Shown in pieces: positions 17,575-26,561 of a DNA stretch of 46,151 nt. Source of the stretch: Pseudomonadota bacterium (GTDB lineage Bacteria > Pseudomonadota > Gammaproteobacteria > Burkholderiales > Burkholderiaceae_C). The stretch lies in assembly GCA_030538085.1 (NCBI GenBank), contig JAUNUR010000019.1, positions 1 through 46,151 on the forward strand, given 5' to 3'. The notes under the pieces were generated by a model that searched no databases, was not told the DNA's origin, and saw only the letters and a program-made list of their open reading frames with translations. Position 1 is the stretch's first letter, and each line of letters starts with the position of its first letter. The position numbers were made by a program, and so were the translations under genes.

Positions 17575-18591
17575 TCAGGTTCCTTTCGCACGCTCGGCGC
17601 GGATGATCATGATCTTGGCCAGTGCCAGCACCACGAAAGTGATGACGAACAGCAGGAAACCGAGCGCGAACAAGGTGTTCAGGTGCAGGTCCGCGGCTTC
17701 GCCGAATTCGTTGGCCAGCAACGAGGCGATGGAGGTACCGGGCGAGAACAGCGAAGTCGGCATGCGGTTGGCGTTGCCAATGACGAAGGTGACGGCCATG
17801 GTCTCGCCCAGGGCGCGGCCCAGGCCCAGCATGACGCCGCCGATCACGCCTTTTTGCGTGTACGGCAGCACCACCTTGCGCACCACCTCCCAGGTGGTGC
17901 AGCCCAGGCCGTAGGCCGATTCGCGCAGGATGGGCGGCACGATCTCGAACACGTCGCGCATCACGGCGGCGATATAGGGCAGGATCATGAAGGCCAGCAC
18001 GATGCCGGCGGCCAGGATGCCCATGCCGTTGATGGCACCGCCGAACATCCAGCCAACCAGCGGCATGCCGCCCAGCACGTTCTGCAATGGCGTCTGCAGG
18101 TAGTCGGCGAAGATCGGCGCGAACACGAACAGGCCGAACATGCCGTAGATGATGGAGGGCACGGCGGCCAGCAGTTCGATGGCGGTGCCCAGCGGACGAC
18201 GCAGCCAGGTCGGGCAGTTCTCGGTCAGGAACAGCGCGATGCCGAAGGCCAGGGGTACCGCGATGAGCAGGGCGATGCCGGCGCTCAGCAAGGTGCCGAC
18301 GATGGAGATGGCGGCGCCGAACTGCTCGTTGACGACGTCCCACTCCACCGTCCAGAGAAATTTCAGGCCGAAGGTCTTGAAGGTCGGCCAGGCGCTGAGG
18401 AACAGCGACACCATGATGCCGATGAGCGCCGCCAGCACCAGCAGCGAGAACGCCTGCGTGCCGCGGTGGAACAACATGTCCTGCCAGCGCTGGCGGCGCG
18501 CGATGGCGGCCATGCTGGGCGAAACGATGCCGGTCTGGTTTTGTTGTTGGGGTGGCGGCACGCCGTTGATGGTTGTCATTCCCACACTCAT
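17575..18591 (-). CDS. pstC: Phosphate ABC transporter permease PstC
   Basis: A 338-residue permease. A cytoplasmic N-terminus of about 45 residues is followed by six helices and the cytoplasmic coupling loop [20 protein letters not shown]. PstC-typical segments include [18 protein letters not shown] and [23 protein letters not shown] lies just before the ATG at 18591; a second ATG four codons later is possible. It is separated from pstS by a terminator and a dispersed repeat, so its expression may be lower than that of pstS. Confidence 0.95.
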   Translation of the reverse strand: MSVGMTTINGVPPPQQQNQTGIVSPSMAAIARRQRWQDMLFHRGTQAFSLLVLAALIGIMVSLFLSAWPTFKTFGLKFLWTVEWDVVNEQFGAAISIVGTLLSAGIALLIAVPLAFGIALFLTENCPTWLRRPLGTAIELLAAVPSIIYGMFGLFVFAPIFADYLQTPLQNVLGGMPLVGWMFGGAINGMGILAAGIVLAFMILPYIAAVMRDVFEIVPPILRESAYGLGCTTWEVVRKVVLPYTQKGVIGGVMLGLGRALGETMAVTFVIGNANRMPTSLFSPGTSIASLLANEFGEAADLHLNTLFALGFLLFVITFVVLALAKIMIIRAERAKGT

Positions 18592-18624
18592 GCAGTCCTC
18601 GTCGCTGTCATTATCGGGTCGCTA

Positions 18625-18720
18625 CTCAAAGCCTGTCCTCGGAATCCTCGCGTCGCGCTTATCCCCGCCTCGGGCGGGGGCAATCGCTTACCGCGGCGCC
18701 TTCTGAGGACAGGGCTCTTA
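18625..18720. repeat. Stop-codon repeat family, copy between pstS and pstC
   Basis: GCCTGTCCTC on the left pairs with GAGGACAGGGC on the right. The interior shares TCCTCGCG and GGGGCAATCGCTTACCGCG with the copy at 177-350, with an internal deletion. It lies within the pst operon. Confidence 0.7.
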
Positions 18721-18721
18721 C

Positions 18722-18757
18722 AAAACGACCCAACGCGCCGCACGGGCCGTTGGGTCG
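18722..18757 (-). terminator. Intrinsic terminator/attenuator between pstS and pstC
   Basis: On the reverse strand CGACCCAACG pairs with CGTTGGGTCG, followed by TTTTG. It lies directly after the pstS stop and could let pstS be made in excess over the membrane components. Confidence 0.75.
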
Positions 18758-18776
18758 CTTCAGGGAGCGCCTGGGT

Positions 18777-19802
18777 TTACTTGGCGATCTGCGACCAGAC
18801 CTTCGAACGGATGTCGCTGGTCAGGCTGTCGGGCAGGGCCACGTAATCCAGCTCGGAAGCCATCTTCTTGCCGTTCTTGAACGACCAGTCGAAGAACTTC
18901 AGCACTTCGTTGGACTGTGCCACGTCGGCCGGCTGCTTGTACATCAGGATGAACGAAGCGGTGGAGATGGGCCAGCTACCGTCGCCCTTGGCGTTGACCA
19001 TGGACACGCCCATGCCCGGCACGCTGAACCAGTCCACACCAGCGGCGGCGGCGGCAAACGCCTCCTCGGTCGGGTTGACGTACTTGCCGGCCTGGTTCTG
19101 GATCTGCATGTGGCTCAGCTTGTTGCGCTTGGCGTAGGCGTACTCGACGTAGCCGATGGCGCCCTTGATGCGGCCCACGTTGGCGGCCACGCCTTCGTTG
19201 CCCTTGCCACCCACCGAGGTAGCGGCCGGCCACTTGACGGCGGCGCCCTTGCCCACCTTGTCGGCCCAGTCCTTGCTGACGGCGGTCAGGTAGTCGGTCC
19301 ACGTGAAGGTGGTGCCGGAGCCGTCCGAACGGTGCACGACGGTGATGGCCTGGTCAGGCAGGTTCTTGCCGGGGTTCAGGGCGGTGAACTTGGGGTCGTT
19401 CCACTTGGTGATGGTGCCCATGAACATCTCGGCCAGGATGGGACCGGTCACGCGCAGCTCGCCGGGCTGAAAGCCTTCGACGTTGATCACCGGCACGGCG
19501 CCGCCGATGATGGCGGGAAACTGCACCATGCCGTCCTTGTCCAGGTCCTCGCCCTTGACGGGGGCGTCGGTGGCGCCGAAGGCCACGGTCTTGGCGCGGA
19601 TCTGGCGGATACCGCCCGACGAGCCGATCGACTGGTAGTTCAGGCCCGTGTTGGTTTCCTTCTTGTAGGCCTCGGCCCACTTGGCATACACGGGGTACGG
19701 GAAACTGGCGCCCGCGCCAGTGATGTCGGCGGCGTAAGCGGCGGTGCCGATGAACGAGCCCAGCGCCGTGACAGCCAGCGCTTTCAAGAAGGTACGTTTC
19801 AT
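18777..19802 (-). CDS. pstS: Periplasmic phosphate-binding protein PstS
   Basis: A 341-residue precursor with a Sec signal peptide (MKRTFLKALAVTALGSF, cleavage after AYA, about residue 24). The mature protein begins ADITGAGASFPYPVYAKWAE, the classic PstS start, and contains the phosphate-binding segments IGSSGGIRQI and VVHRSDGSGTTF. It binds phosphate in the periplasm and delivers it to PstCA. It is the first gene of the operon, with AAGGA about 10 bases before the ATG and a Pho box upstream. Confidence 0.97.
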   Translation of the reverse strand: MKRTFLKALAVTALGSFIGTAAYAADITGAGASFPYPVYAKWAEAYKKETNTGLNYQSIGSSGGIRQIRAKTVAFGATDAPVKGEDLDKDGMVQFPAIIGGAVPVINVEGFQPGELRVTGPILAEMFMGTITKWNDPKFTALNPGKNLPDQAITVVHRSDGSGTTFTWTDYLTAVSKDWADKVGKGAAVKWPAATSVGGKGNEGVAANVGRIKGAIGYVEYAYAKRNKLSHMQIQNQAGKYVNPTEEAFAAAAAGVDWFSVPGMGVSMVNAKGDGSWPISTASFILMYKQPADVAQSNEVLKFFDWSFKNGKKMASELDYVALPDSLTSDIRSKVWSQIAK

Positions 19803-19857
19803 GAGGAGAATCCTTGGATTGGGTTAAAGGCAGACAGGGCGACTGTATTTAGCGGAT

Positions 19858-19875
19858 GTGACAGTTTTGTGACGT
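19858..19875 (-). promoter_or_regulatory. Pho box upstream of pstS
   Basis: The top strand reads GTGACAGTTTTGTGACGT. On the pstS strand this is two 7-base half sites, ACGTCAC and CTGTCAC, spaced by AAAA, fitting the PhoB consensus. It lies about 56 bases before the pstS start and could also influence divergent ppx. Confidence 0.75.
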
Positions 19876-20016
19876 AACGCGAATGAAACATCGCGCAACC
19901 GCGCCCCGCAGCGCGCCGGCGCCCTTTGCCTGGGGCAACAACGCCTGACAAATGCGCCACAATCGGCGGGCCGGTGTCCGGCGGCCAGATTTCCACCCCT
20001 TCCCCCCGATTGATTC

Positions 20017-21525
20017 ATGCAAACAGGCACCCGTCTTGCCGCTGTGGACCTGGGCTCCAACAGCTTCCGCCTTGAAATCGCCAAACTGGAGCTGGGACAG
20101 CTTCAGCGCATGGAATATCACAAGGAAACGGTGCGCCAGGGCGGCGGCCTGGATGCCGACCGGCGCCTGTCGCAAGATGCCATGCAGCGCGGCTGGAACT
20201 GCCTGGCGCGCTTTGCCGAACGGCTGGCCGGCTTTCAGCCCGGCCAGGTGCGCGCCGTGGCCACGCAAACCCTGCGCGAGGCGCGCAACCGCGAGGAATT
20301 CCTCACCGTCGCGCAGCAGATCCTGGGCTTTCCCATCGATGTCATCGCCGGCCGCGAAGAGGCACGCCTGATCTACCAGGGCGTGGCGCACATGCTGCCG
20401 CAGTCGGACGAACGCCGCCTGGTGCTGGACATTGGTGGTCGCTCGACCGAGCTGATCATCGGCACCGAATACACCCCGCACACCATGGAGTCGTACCGCG
20501 TGGGCAGCGTGGCCTGGTCGATGCGCTATTTCGCCGACCAGCAGCTCAGCGCCAAGAATTTCGAGCGCGCCGAGATCGCCGCCAAGGCGGTGCTGGATGA
20601 CGCCACCGCCTCGCACGGGCGCAAGCACTGGGACGTGGCCTACGGCTGCTCGGGCACGGTGGGCGCCATCGCCGACACGCTGCTGCTGGCTGGCCGCTCG
20701 CCCGAGCGCTACCTGGTCACGCGCGAGGGGCTGGACTGGCTGCGCGACAGGCTGATCAAGGCCGGGCGCTTCGACGCCATCAAGCTGGAAGGCATCAAGG
20801 ACGAACGCAAGGCCGTCATCGGCGGCGGCCTGACCGTGCTGCGCGCGCTGTTCGACCTGCTGGGCATCGACCACCTGCGCTACGCCTACGGCGCGCTGCG
20901 CCACGGCGCGCTGTACGACATGCTGGACCGCCAGCACAAGAAGACCGACGTGCGCGCCTCCGCCGTCGAGGCGCTGGCCGCCAAGTTCAACGCCGAGAAG
21001 ACGCAGGCCGAGCGCGTGGCGCGCACCGCGCTGCACCTGTTCAGCCAGTTGGCGACGGGGCTGAAGAAGAAGCAGCGCCTGGAGGCCGAGCGCCAGATCG
21101 AATGGGCGGCGCGCCTGCACGAGATCGGCTCGCGCATCTCGCACGCCGACTACCACAAGCACGGCGCCTACATCCTGGACCACGCCGACGTCTCGGGCTT
21201 CGCCATGCACGAGCTGCACGACCTGAGCCAGCTGGTGCTGGGCCACCGGGGCAAGCTGCGCAAGCTGGAGTCGCGCTTTGGCGATGCCCTGCTCATGCGC
21301 CAGTTGCTGGCGTTGCGGCTGGCCGTGATTCTGTGCCACGCGCGGCAGGACCCGGACTGCGTGGACATCCAGGTAAGCGCCGATGCCGAGCCGGCGCGCG
21401 GCTTCACGCTGAGCTGCCGCGCCGGCTGGGCCGATACCTGGCCGCAGTCGGCGCACCTGCTGCGCGAGGAAGCGGTGGCGTGGCAGAAAACGCCGTGGGG
21501 CTTGCAGTTCGCGCCGCGCGCTTGA
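20017..21525 (+). CDS. ppx: Exopolyphosphatase (Ppx/GppA family)
   Basis: A 502-residue ASKHA-fold phosphatase that releases phosphate from polyphosphate (or hydrolyses pppGpp). The N-terminal half has phosphate-1 AAVDLGSNSFRLEIA, phosphate-2 LVLDIGGRSTELI and CSGTVGAIADTLL; the C-terminal half is the HD-like helical domain with ARLHEIGSRISHADYHKHGA and HELHDLSQLVLGHRG. It is divergent from pstS across a 214-base gap holding the Pho box, so it belongs functionally with phosphate starvation. No Shine-Dalgarno is seen before the ATG at 20017. Ppx and GppA cannot be told apart with certainty by eye; the length of about 500 residues favours Ppx. Confidence 0.9.
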   Translation: MQTGTRLAAVDLGSNSFRLEIAKLELGQLQRMEYHKETVRQGGGLDADRRLSQDAMQRGWNCLARFAERLAGFQPGQVRAVATQTLREARNREEFLTVAQQILGFPIDVIAGREEARLIYQGVAHMLPQSDERRLVLDIGGRSTELIIGTEYTPHTMESYRVGSVAWSMRYFADQQLSAKNFERAEIAAKAVLDDATASHGRKHWDVAYGCSGTVGAIADTLLLAGRSPERYLVTREGLDWLRDRLIKAGRFDAIKLEGIKDERKAVIGGGLTVLRALFDLLGIDHLRYAYGALRHGALYDMLDRQHKKTDVRASAVEALAAKFNAEKTQAERVARTALHLFSQLATGLKKKQRLEAERQIEWAARLHEIGSRISHADYHKHGAYILDHADVSGFAMHELHDLSQLVLGHRGKLRKLESRFGDALLMRQLLALRLAVILCHARQDPDCVDIQVSADAEPARGFTLSCRAGWADTWPQSAHLLREEAVAWQKTPWGLQFAPRA

Positions 21526-22157
21526 GCGCGCGTTCATCAAGCGCAACGACCTCAAACGCCTCACGCGGCGCCTTGAGGCCATGGCGCGCGCCTGTTGAGA
21601 ATTTCGTCATTCAGGACAAGGCCTACGCAATGCCTTCACCTCATACCGTCATTGCGGCGAAGGCCGCAATCCACACGGTGTCCGCGGGTCAACACCGTGT
21701 CAGTGTGACGCTCCATGGATGGCGGCCTTCGCCACAATGACGAGGGGATGTGAGGGGATTTTTCCGATGGCCCGCGCTGTCGTGATGATTGAAAATATCA
21801 ATAATCAGGCGATAGCTGTTTGGCGCCATATGGCGATATCAATACAGGAGCTGCTTGCCCTCTATTAAAAAGGGTTAGAGACCTTTTTAGCCCCTCAAAA
21901 AAAATACAAGCCCCCTTGCGTGCAAGCCCTCATCCCCTGCACCGGCGCCGCGCAGCACGATCACATGCCATGGGGCGCATTGGCTTTCTTCAAGGTGACA
22001 AATGACCAATGACTTCGCTGCGCTTCAATAACAAATGGCGCATTCGTCATTTGTCATGCGGCGCCAGCCGCGGTCATTTGTCATCGCTTCTCCCTTGGAC
22101 GAAAGCCGCAATGACGGGGGCAACCCAGGCACCCGCGAGGAGTTTGAGGACAGCCTC
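21526..22157. repeat. Gene-free 632 bp made of dispersed repeats
   Basis: No credible gene is present. At 21596-21803 lies an element with a left end like that at 11472, paired hairpins (ATTGCGGC-GAAG-GCCGCAAT at about 21651 and a diverged partner at about 21722) and the 43-bp tail at 21761-21803. At 21994-22085 is a copy of the GTCATTTGTCATC inverted-repeat family. At 22131-22160 is the stop-codon repeat that ends the phosphatase gene. The stretch 21804-21993 shows nothing recognisable. Confidence 0.6.
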
Positions 22158-22901
22158 TCAGGCCAGATACAGGGCCGCCAGCCGTTGACGCTCGGCCTCG
22201 CCCACGCCCAGCTCGCGCGCCAGATAGCCCCGCACGCCGCCGTAGTCGGTGTCGACGGCGTGCAGCGCGGCGTCCAGAAACTCCTGCTGCACGCGCCACA
22301 GCACGTTCAACACCTCGCGCGGCGCACGCGCGTCGGGCACCACGGGCATGCGGTACAGGTCGTTGGTGAGCAGGTAGTCCCGCATCACCACCTCGCGCGG
22401 CACGTCCAGCGCCAGCAGGATCAGCGCGGCGGCGAAGCCGGTGCGGTCCTTGCCAGCGGTGCAGTGAAACACCAGCGGCTCGTCGCGGTCCAGCAGGTGC
22501 TGGAACAACACCGCGAAACGCGCCGCGTTGTCATGCACGAAGGCGCGGTAGGTTTCTTGCATCAGCTCCACCGTGTGCTCGGGCGTCACGGTCTGGCCGG
22601 CCTCCAGCAGATCCTTCATGCGCTGCACCACCGTGGGCTCGATGGGCAGCGAATGCTGCGCCACGCCGGGCAGGTCATAGGGCACGGCGGCGCGCTCTTC
22701 CACGCCGCGAAAGTCGAACACGCGCGTGACGCCAAGGGCGGAGAACACCTCGGCATCCTGGGGCGTCAGCGCCGCCAGGTGGTCGGAGCGGAACAGCCGC
22801 CGCCAGCGCACTGGCCTGGCATCGGCACCGGTGTAGCCGCCCAGATCGCGGAAATTGCTGGCGCCTGAGAGCTTGAGAGAACGGTCGGGATGGGTGGACA
22901 T
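22158..22901 (-). CDS. Tyrosine/lipid phosphatase of the Y_phosphatase3 type
   Basis: A 247-residue cytoplasmic protein of the single-domain tyrosine phosphatase family (PF13350 type, like MptpB and LipA). The P-loop is HCTAGKDRTG with nucleophile Cys147, Lys151 and Arg153; the GKDR form is typical of this family and is linked to dual Tyr/Ser or phosphoinositide activity. The N-terminus has GASNFRDLGGYTG and LFRSDHLAALTPQD. The ATG at 22901 gives the usual start. The TGA stop is contributed by a dispersed repeat (TGAGAGGCTGTCC on this strand). It diverges from the permease fusion; no functional link is evident. Confidence 0.85.
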   Translation of the reverse strand: MSTHPDRSLKLSGASNFRDLGGYTGADARPVRWRRLFRSDHLAALTPQDAEVFSALGVTRVFDFRGVEERAAVPYDLPGVAQHSLPIEPTVVQRMKDLLEAGQTVTPEHTVELMQETYRAFVHDNAARFAVLFQHLLDRDEPLVFHCTAGKDRTGFAAALILLALDVPREVVMRDYLLTNDLYRMPVVPDARAPREVLNVLWRVQQEFLDAALHAVDTDYGGVRGYLARELGVGEAERQRLAALYLA

Positions 22902-23079
22902 GGGCGCATTGTGGGCCAAGCGCATGACACCCGCGCCACACCCGGCCTTGCGCGCTCGTCCTACAGCCGCCCGTGCGGCGCGGCCCAACAATCGCCGAAC
23001 GTCCTGCCATGCAGGCGTGCCGCGGTGCCCTGTTGCCAGGGTAGACAAATGCATCAGGGCCACAGGGAGACAGCGGCTG

Positions 23080-25491
23080 GTGACCACCCCCGAACCAACC
23101 ACGCAGACCACGCACGCTCCCCCGCCGGGAGCGGAGCGCGACCACGTCGCCATCGACGTCGCCTCGCAGACCGCCGAGGCACTGGCGCGCCAGCCGCTGG
23201 TGAACGGGCTGGTCAGCGCCGCGGTCATCGTCACCGCGCTGTATTTCGGGCGCGATCTGCTGATGCCGCTGGCGCTGGCCGTTTTGGTGGGCTTTGTGCT
23301 GGATCCGCTGGTGTCGTGGTTCAAGCGCCGGGGCCTGCCGCGCGCGCTGGCGGTGTGCATCGTGATGTTCACCACGCTGGCGCTGCTGGCGGGCAGCGCG
23401 TTCTTCATCTTCGGCCAGTTGCGCCAACTGGGCGGCAACCTGCCGGTGTACGAGCAGAACATCACCCGCAAGCTGCGAAGCTTCGGCGACATGATGCGCC
23501 AGCCCGGCGTGCTGGACCAGTATTCGCGCGTGGTCACCAAGGTCGAGCGCGAGATCGACCAGGCCCAGCGCGCGGCCACGCCGCCCAAGCCCGCCGCCGA
23601 ACGGCCCACGCGCGTGGAGATCGTCGGCCAGAGCGTGCGCCCGGCCGAGCGCGTTGGCCGCTGGATCGACGGCTTCGCCACGCCGGTGGTGATGGTCGGC
23701 ATCGTCATCGTGTTCGTGTTCCTGATCCTGCTGGACAAGGGCGACCTGCGCGACCGCGCGCTGCGCCTGCTGGACAGCAACCTGCACCGCACCACCGACG
23801 CGCTGGACGAAGCGGCGCGGCGCGTGAGCAAGTACCTGGGCATGCAGCTCATCGTGAACGCCACCTACGGCATCCCGATGGCGCTGGGCCTGCTGCTGAT
23901 CGGCGTGCCGGGCGCGCTGGTGTGGGGCGTGCTGGCCGCGGTGCTGCGCTTCGTGCCCTACGTGGGGCCGATCATCGGCGCGGTGTTTCCGGTCACGCTG
24001 GCCTTCGCCGTCGATCCCGGCTGGAACATGGTGCTGTGGACGCTGGCGCTGATCGTGACGCTGGAAGTGGTCAGCAACAACATCATCGAGCCCTGGCTGT
24101 ACGGCACCAGCACGGGCCTGTCCACGCTGTCGCTGATCCTGGCGGCCATGTTCTGGACCGCCATCTGGGGTCCCATCGGGCTGATCCTGTCGACCCCCAT
24201 CACCGTGGTGCTGCTGGTGCTGGGCCACCACCTGCCGCAGTTGCGGTTTCTGGAGGTGCTGCTGGGCAGCGAGCGCGCGCTGGACGAGCCCACGCGCCTG
24301 CACCAGCGCCTGCTGGCGGGCGATGTGGAGGAAGCTGTGGACCTGGCGATCCAGCACGCCGACGCGGAATCGCCGCGCCACTTCTACGACACGGTCGGCC
24401 TGGACGCGCTGCGCCTGGCCACCAACGCGCACGGCACCGTGGCCACGGCCGAGCACCGGCACCGCGTCATCTCGGGCATGGACCAGCTCATCGACGAAAT
24501 GCGCGACCAGTACCCGCCGCCGCCCGGCCTGCCGGTGCGCGTGGCCTGCCTGGGCGGGCGCTGGGCGGTGGACGCGCTGGCCGCCGACATGGCCGCGCAC
24601 ACGCTGGCGCTGGAGGGCATCGGCAGCCGCGTGGTGCAGGTGGGCCTGATGTCGTCCGACCATTTCGCGCAGCTCGACCTGCAAGATGTCGAGGTCGTGG
24701 TGCTGTGCTACTTCACGCCCGACCCCACCACCCTGGCCAGGTACTTCGTGCGCCGCCTGCGGCGCCACTGGCCCGATGTACGGATCATCCTGGCCGCCTG
24801 GAACCACCACCCTCACCCGCCCGAGACGGATGTGATGCAGGCCGTGGGCGCCGATGCCCTGGTGACCTCGCTGGATGAGTTGCTGGCCCAGGCCCACGCG
24901 CGGCTGACCAGCGCCGAAGAGGCGCCCTACGCTCCCGCCCCCCTGCCCGACAACGAGCCCGATCGCCTGCGCGCGCTGCACGGCAGCGGATTGCTGGAGC
25001 CGGCGCTGCGGCGGCGCCTGGATACGCTGGCCAAGCGCGCGGCGGACGCCTTCGACTGTTCAACGGCATGGGTGTCGCTGGTCGACGAGCAATGGCAGAT
25101 CAGCCAGGGCGATGCCAGCATGGCCGTCCGCCCCACGCCAGGCGCACCGGCGCCCACCACGGCGCGCGCGCTGTCACTGTGCGGTCACGTGATCGCGCAA
25201 GGCGCCACCCTGGTGGTGCCCGACGCATCGCGCGACGCGCGCTTCGCCGCCAACCCCGCGCTCAGGGAACGCGGCGTGCGCTTCTACGCTGGCGCGCCAC
25301 TGCGCACGCGCGAGGGCCTGACCCTGGGCACGCTGTGCCTGCTCGACGCCCACCCGCGCACCCTGTCGCCGCGCGACGTCATGCTGCTGGAAAACATGGC
25401 CGACGAAGTGATGCGCACCGCGCGCCAGCACCGCAAGGAGCGCGATGCCCGGCCCGAGGGCGCCGCGCCGCCGCTGGCGCGGGGGTCATGA
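23080..25491 (+). CDS. AI-2E-family permease fused to a Rossmann-like and a GAF domain
   Basis: An 803-residue membrane protein starting at a GTG with AGGGAGA 9 bases upstream. Residues about 40-390 form an AI-2E transporter (PerM/YdiK) domain with roughly eight helices, including LLMPLALAVLVGFVLDPLVS, a periplasmic-sized insertion and FVPYVGPIIGAVFP. The family exports small solutes or ions; AI-2 itself is not implied. Residues about 485-580 (PVRVACLGGRWAVDALAADM, then VEVVVLCYFTPDP) resemble a B12-binding-like Rossmann fold but lack the DxHxxG cobalamin motif. Residues about 640-790 form a GAF domain (FDCSTAWVSLVDEQWQI and GTLCLLDAHPRTLSPRDV). The architecture suggests permease activity gated by a cytoplasmic signal. 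The domain calls are by eye. Confidence 0.75.
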   Translation: MTTPEPTTQTTHAPPPGAERDHVAIDVASQTAEALARQPLVNGLVSAAVIVTALYFGRDLLMPLALAVLVGFVLDPLVSWFKRRGLPRALAVCIVMFTTLALLAGSAFFIFGQLRQLGGNLPVYEQNITRKLRSFGDMMRQPGVLDQYSRVVTKVEREIDQAQRAATPPKPAAERPTRVEIVGQSVRPAERVGRWIDGFATPVVMVGIVIVFVFLILLDKGDLRDRALRLLDSNLHRTTDALDEAARRVSKYLGMQLIVNATYGIPMALGLLLIGVPGALVWGVLAAVLRFVPYVGPIIGAVFPVTLAFAVDPGWNMVLWTLALIVTLEVVSNNIIEPWLYGTSTGLSTLSLILAAMFWTAIWGPIGLILSTPITVVLLVLGHHLPQLRFLEVLLGSERALDEPTRLHQRLLAGDVEEAVDLAIQHADAESPRHFYDTVGLDALRLATNAHGTVATAEHRHRVISGMDQLIDEMRDQYPPPPGLPVRVACLGGRWAVDALAADMAAHTLALEGIGSRVVQVGLMSSDHFAQLDLQDVEVVVLCYFTPDPTTLARYFVRRLRRHWPDVRIILAAWNHHPHPPETDVMQAVGADALVTSLDELLAQAHARLTSAEEAPYAPAPLPDNEPDRLRALHGSGLLEPALRRRLDTLAKRAADAFDCSTAWVSLVDEQWQISQGDASMAVRPTPGAPAPTTARALSLCGHVIAQGATLVVPDASRDARFAANPALRERGVRFYAGAPLRTREGLTLGTLCLLDAHPRTLSPRDVMLLENMADEVMRTARQHRKERDARPEGAAPPLARGS

Positions 25492-25575
25492 CGCGCGTGG
25501 CACGGTTCAGCGCGCACGCCTGTTGCCGGCAAGAAATAAACCAACGCCAGACAGACGCCCGCCGACTCTCCAGAG

Positions 25576-26376
25576 TCAGATCAAGGCCTTGCGAATGCGG
25601 GCGGATGCCAGGTCAATCACGCTCACCGTCGCGATGATCATCAGCATCACCGCGCAGGTCTCGGCGTATTGGAAGCCACGGATGATCTCCCACAGCACCA
25701 CGCCGATGCCGCCCGCGCCCACCATGCCCACCACCGACGCGGAGCGCACGTTGGATTCGAACCGGTACAGCGTGAACGAGATCCACAGCGGCATCACCTG
25801 CGGGATGACGCCGTAGATGATCTCGTGCAGCGCCGAGGCGCCGGTGGAGCGGATGCCCTCCACGGGCTGCGGGTCGATGGCCTCCACGGCCTCGGAAAAC
25901 AGCTTGGCCAGCGTGCCCGCGGTGTGGATCCACAGCGCCAGCACCCCGGCGAACGGCCCCAGCCCCACCGCCACCACGAACAGCATGGCGAACACCATCT
26001 CGTTGATGGCGCGGAAGGCATCCATCAGACGGCGCACCGGCTGGTGGATCCACCACGGCGCGATGTTGGCCGAGGCCAGCAGCGCCAGCGGCACCGCCGT
26101 GACCACCGCCAGCGCCGTGCCCCACAGGGCGATCTGCAGCGTGACGATGATTTCCTGCAGGTAGAGGCGCCACTGGCGGAAGTCCGGCGGGAAGAAGTCG
26201 GCGGCGTACTCGGCCATGTTGCCGGAATCGCGCAGCAGATCGAGCGGGCGCATGTCGGCGCCCTTCCACGAGCCGGCCAGCAGCACCAGCAGCAAGCCCC
26301 ACGAGAAATACCAGCCCCAGCCCTGGCGCGGCTGCTTGAAGGCGTCGGGATTGAGGGTGGCGACGTTTGCGGTCAT
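25576..26376 (-). CDS. phnE: Phosphonate ABC transporter permease PhnE
   Basis: A 266-residue inner-membrane permease with about six helices and a BPD_transp_1 domain. PhnE-typical parts are [40 protein letters not shown] with GPFAGVLAL, the coupling segment [20 protein letters not shown] and [12 protein letters not shown]. It is the last gene of phnC-D-E. A short perfect hairpin (GACTCT-CC-AGAGTC, 25564-25577) overlaps its stop. It is separated from phnD by a 185-base repeat-bearing gap. Confidence 0.93.
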   Translation of the reverse strand: MTANVATLNPDAFKQPRQGWGWYFSWGLLLVLLAGSWKGADMRPLDLLRDSGNMAEYAADFFPPDFRQWRLYLQEIIVTLQIALWGTALAVVTAVPLALLASANIAPWWIHQPVRRLMDAFRAINEMVFAMLFVVAVGLGPFAGVLALWIHTAGTLAKLFSEAVEAIDPQPVEGIRSTGASALHEIIYGVIPQVMPLWISFTLYRFESNVRSASVVGMVGAGGIGVVLWEIIRGFQYAETCAVMLMIIATVSVIDLASARIRKALI

Positions 26377-26472
26377 GGCTTGGATGAGGCGTGGATCGGC
26401 ATGCCGGGGTCAGCGGCCAGCCGGTGAAATGTTGCGGGGGAATCGCCGGTTCAGGCCATCTCGCATTCAAAC

Positions 26473-26532
26473 GGATGTCATGGCGGCGCAACCGCCGTCA
26501 TCGAAGCGCGGCGAGGTCATTTTTCGTCATCA
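26473..26532. repeat. GTCATTTGTCATC-family repeat between phnD and phnE
   Basis: A diverged copy (GATGTCATGGCGGCG, then GAGGTCATTTTTCGTCATC). Other copies lie at 21994-22085, 27601-27660, 42180-42300 and about 44183-44345. Confidence 0.5.
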
Positions 26533-26561
26533 CGCCCCGTGCGACGGCAGCCATCCGTTTT

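Noticed and set aside
19849-21582. 577-codon open frame on the minus strand
   Set aside because: It is antisense to ppx, whose motifs are unambiguous, and has no recognisable domain.
22675-24981. 768-codon open frame on the minus strand
   Set aside because: It is antisense to the permease fusion, of low complexity, and crosses the clear phosphatase start.
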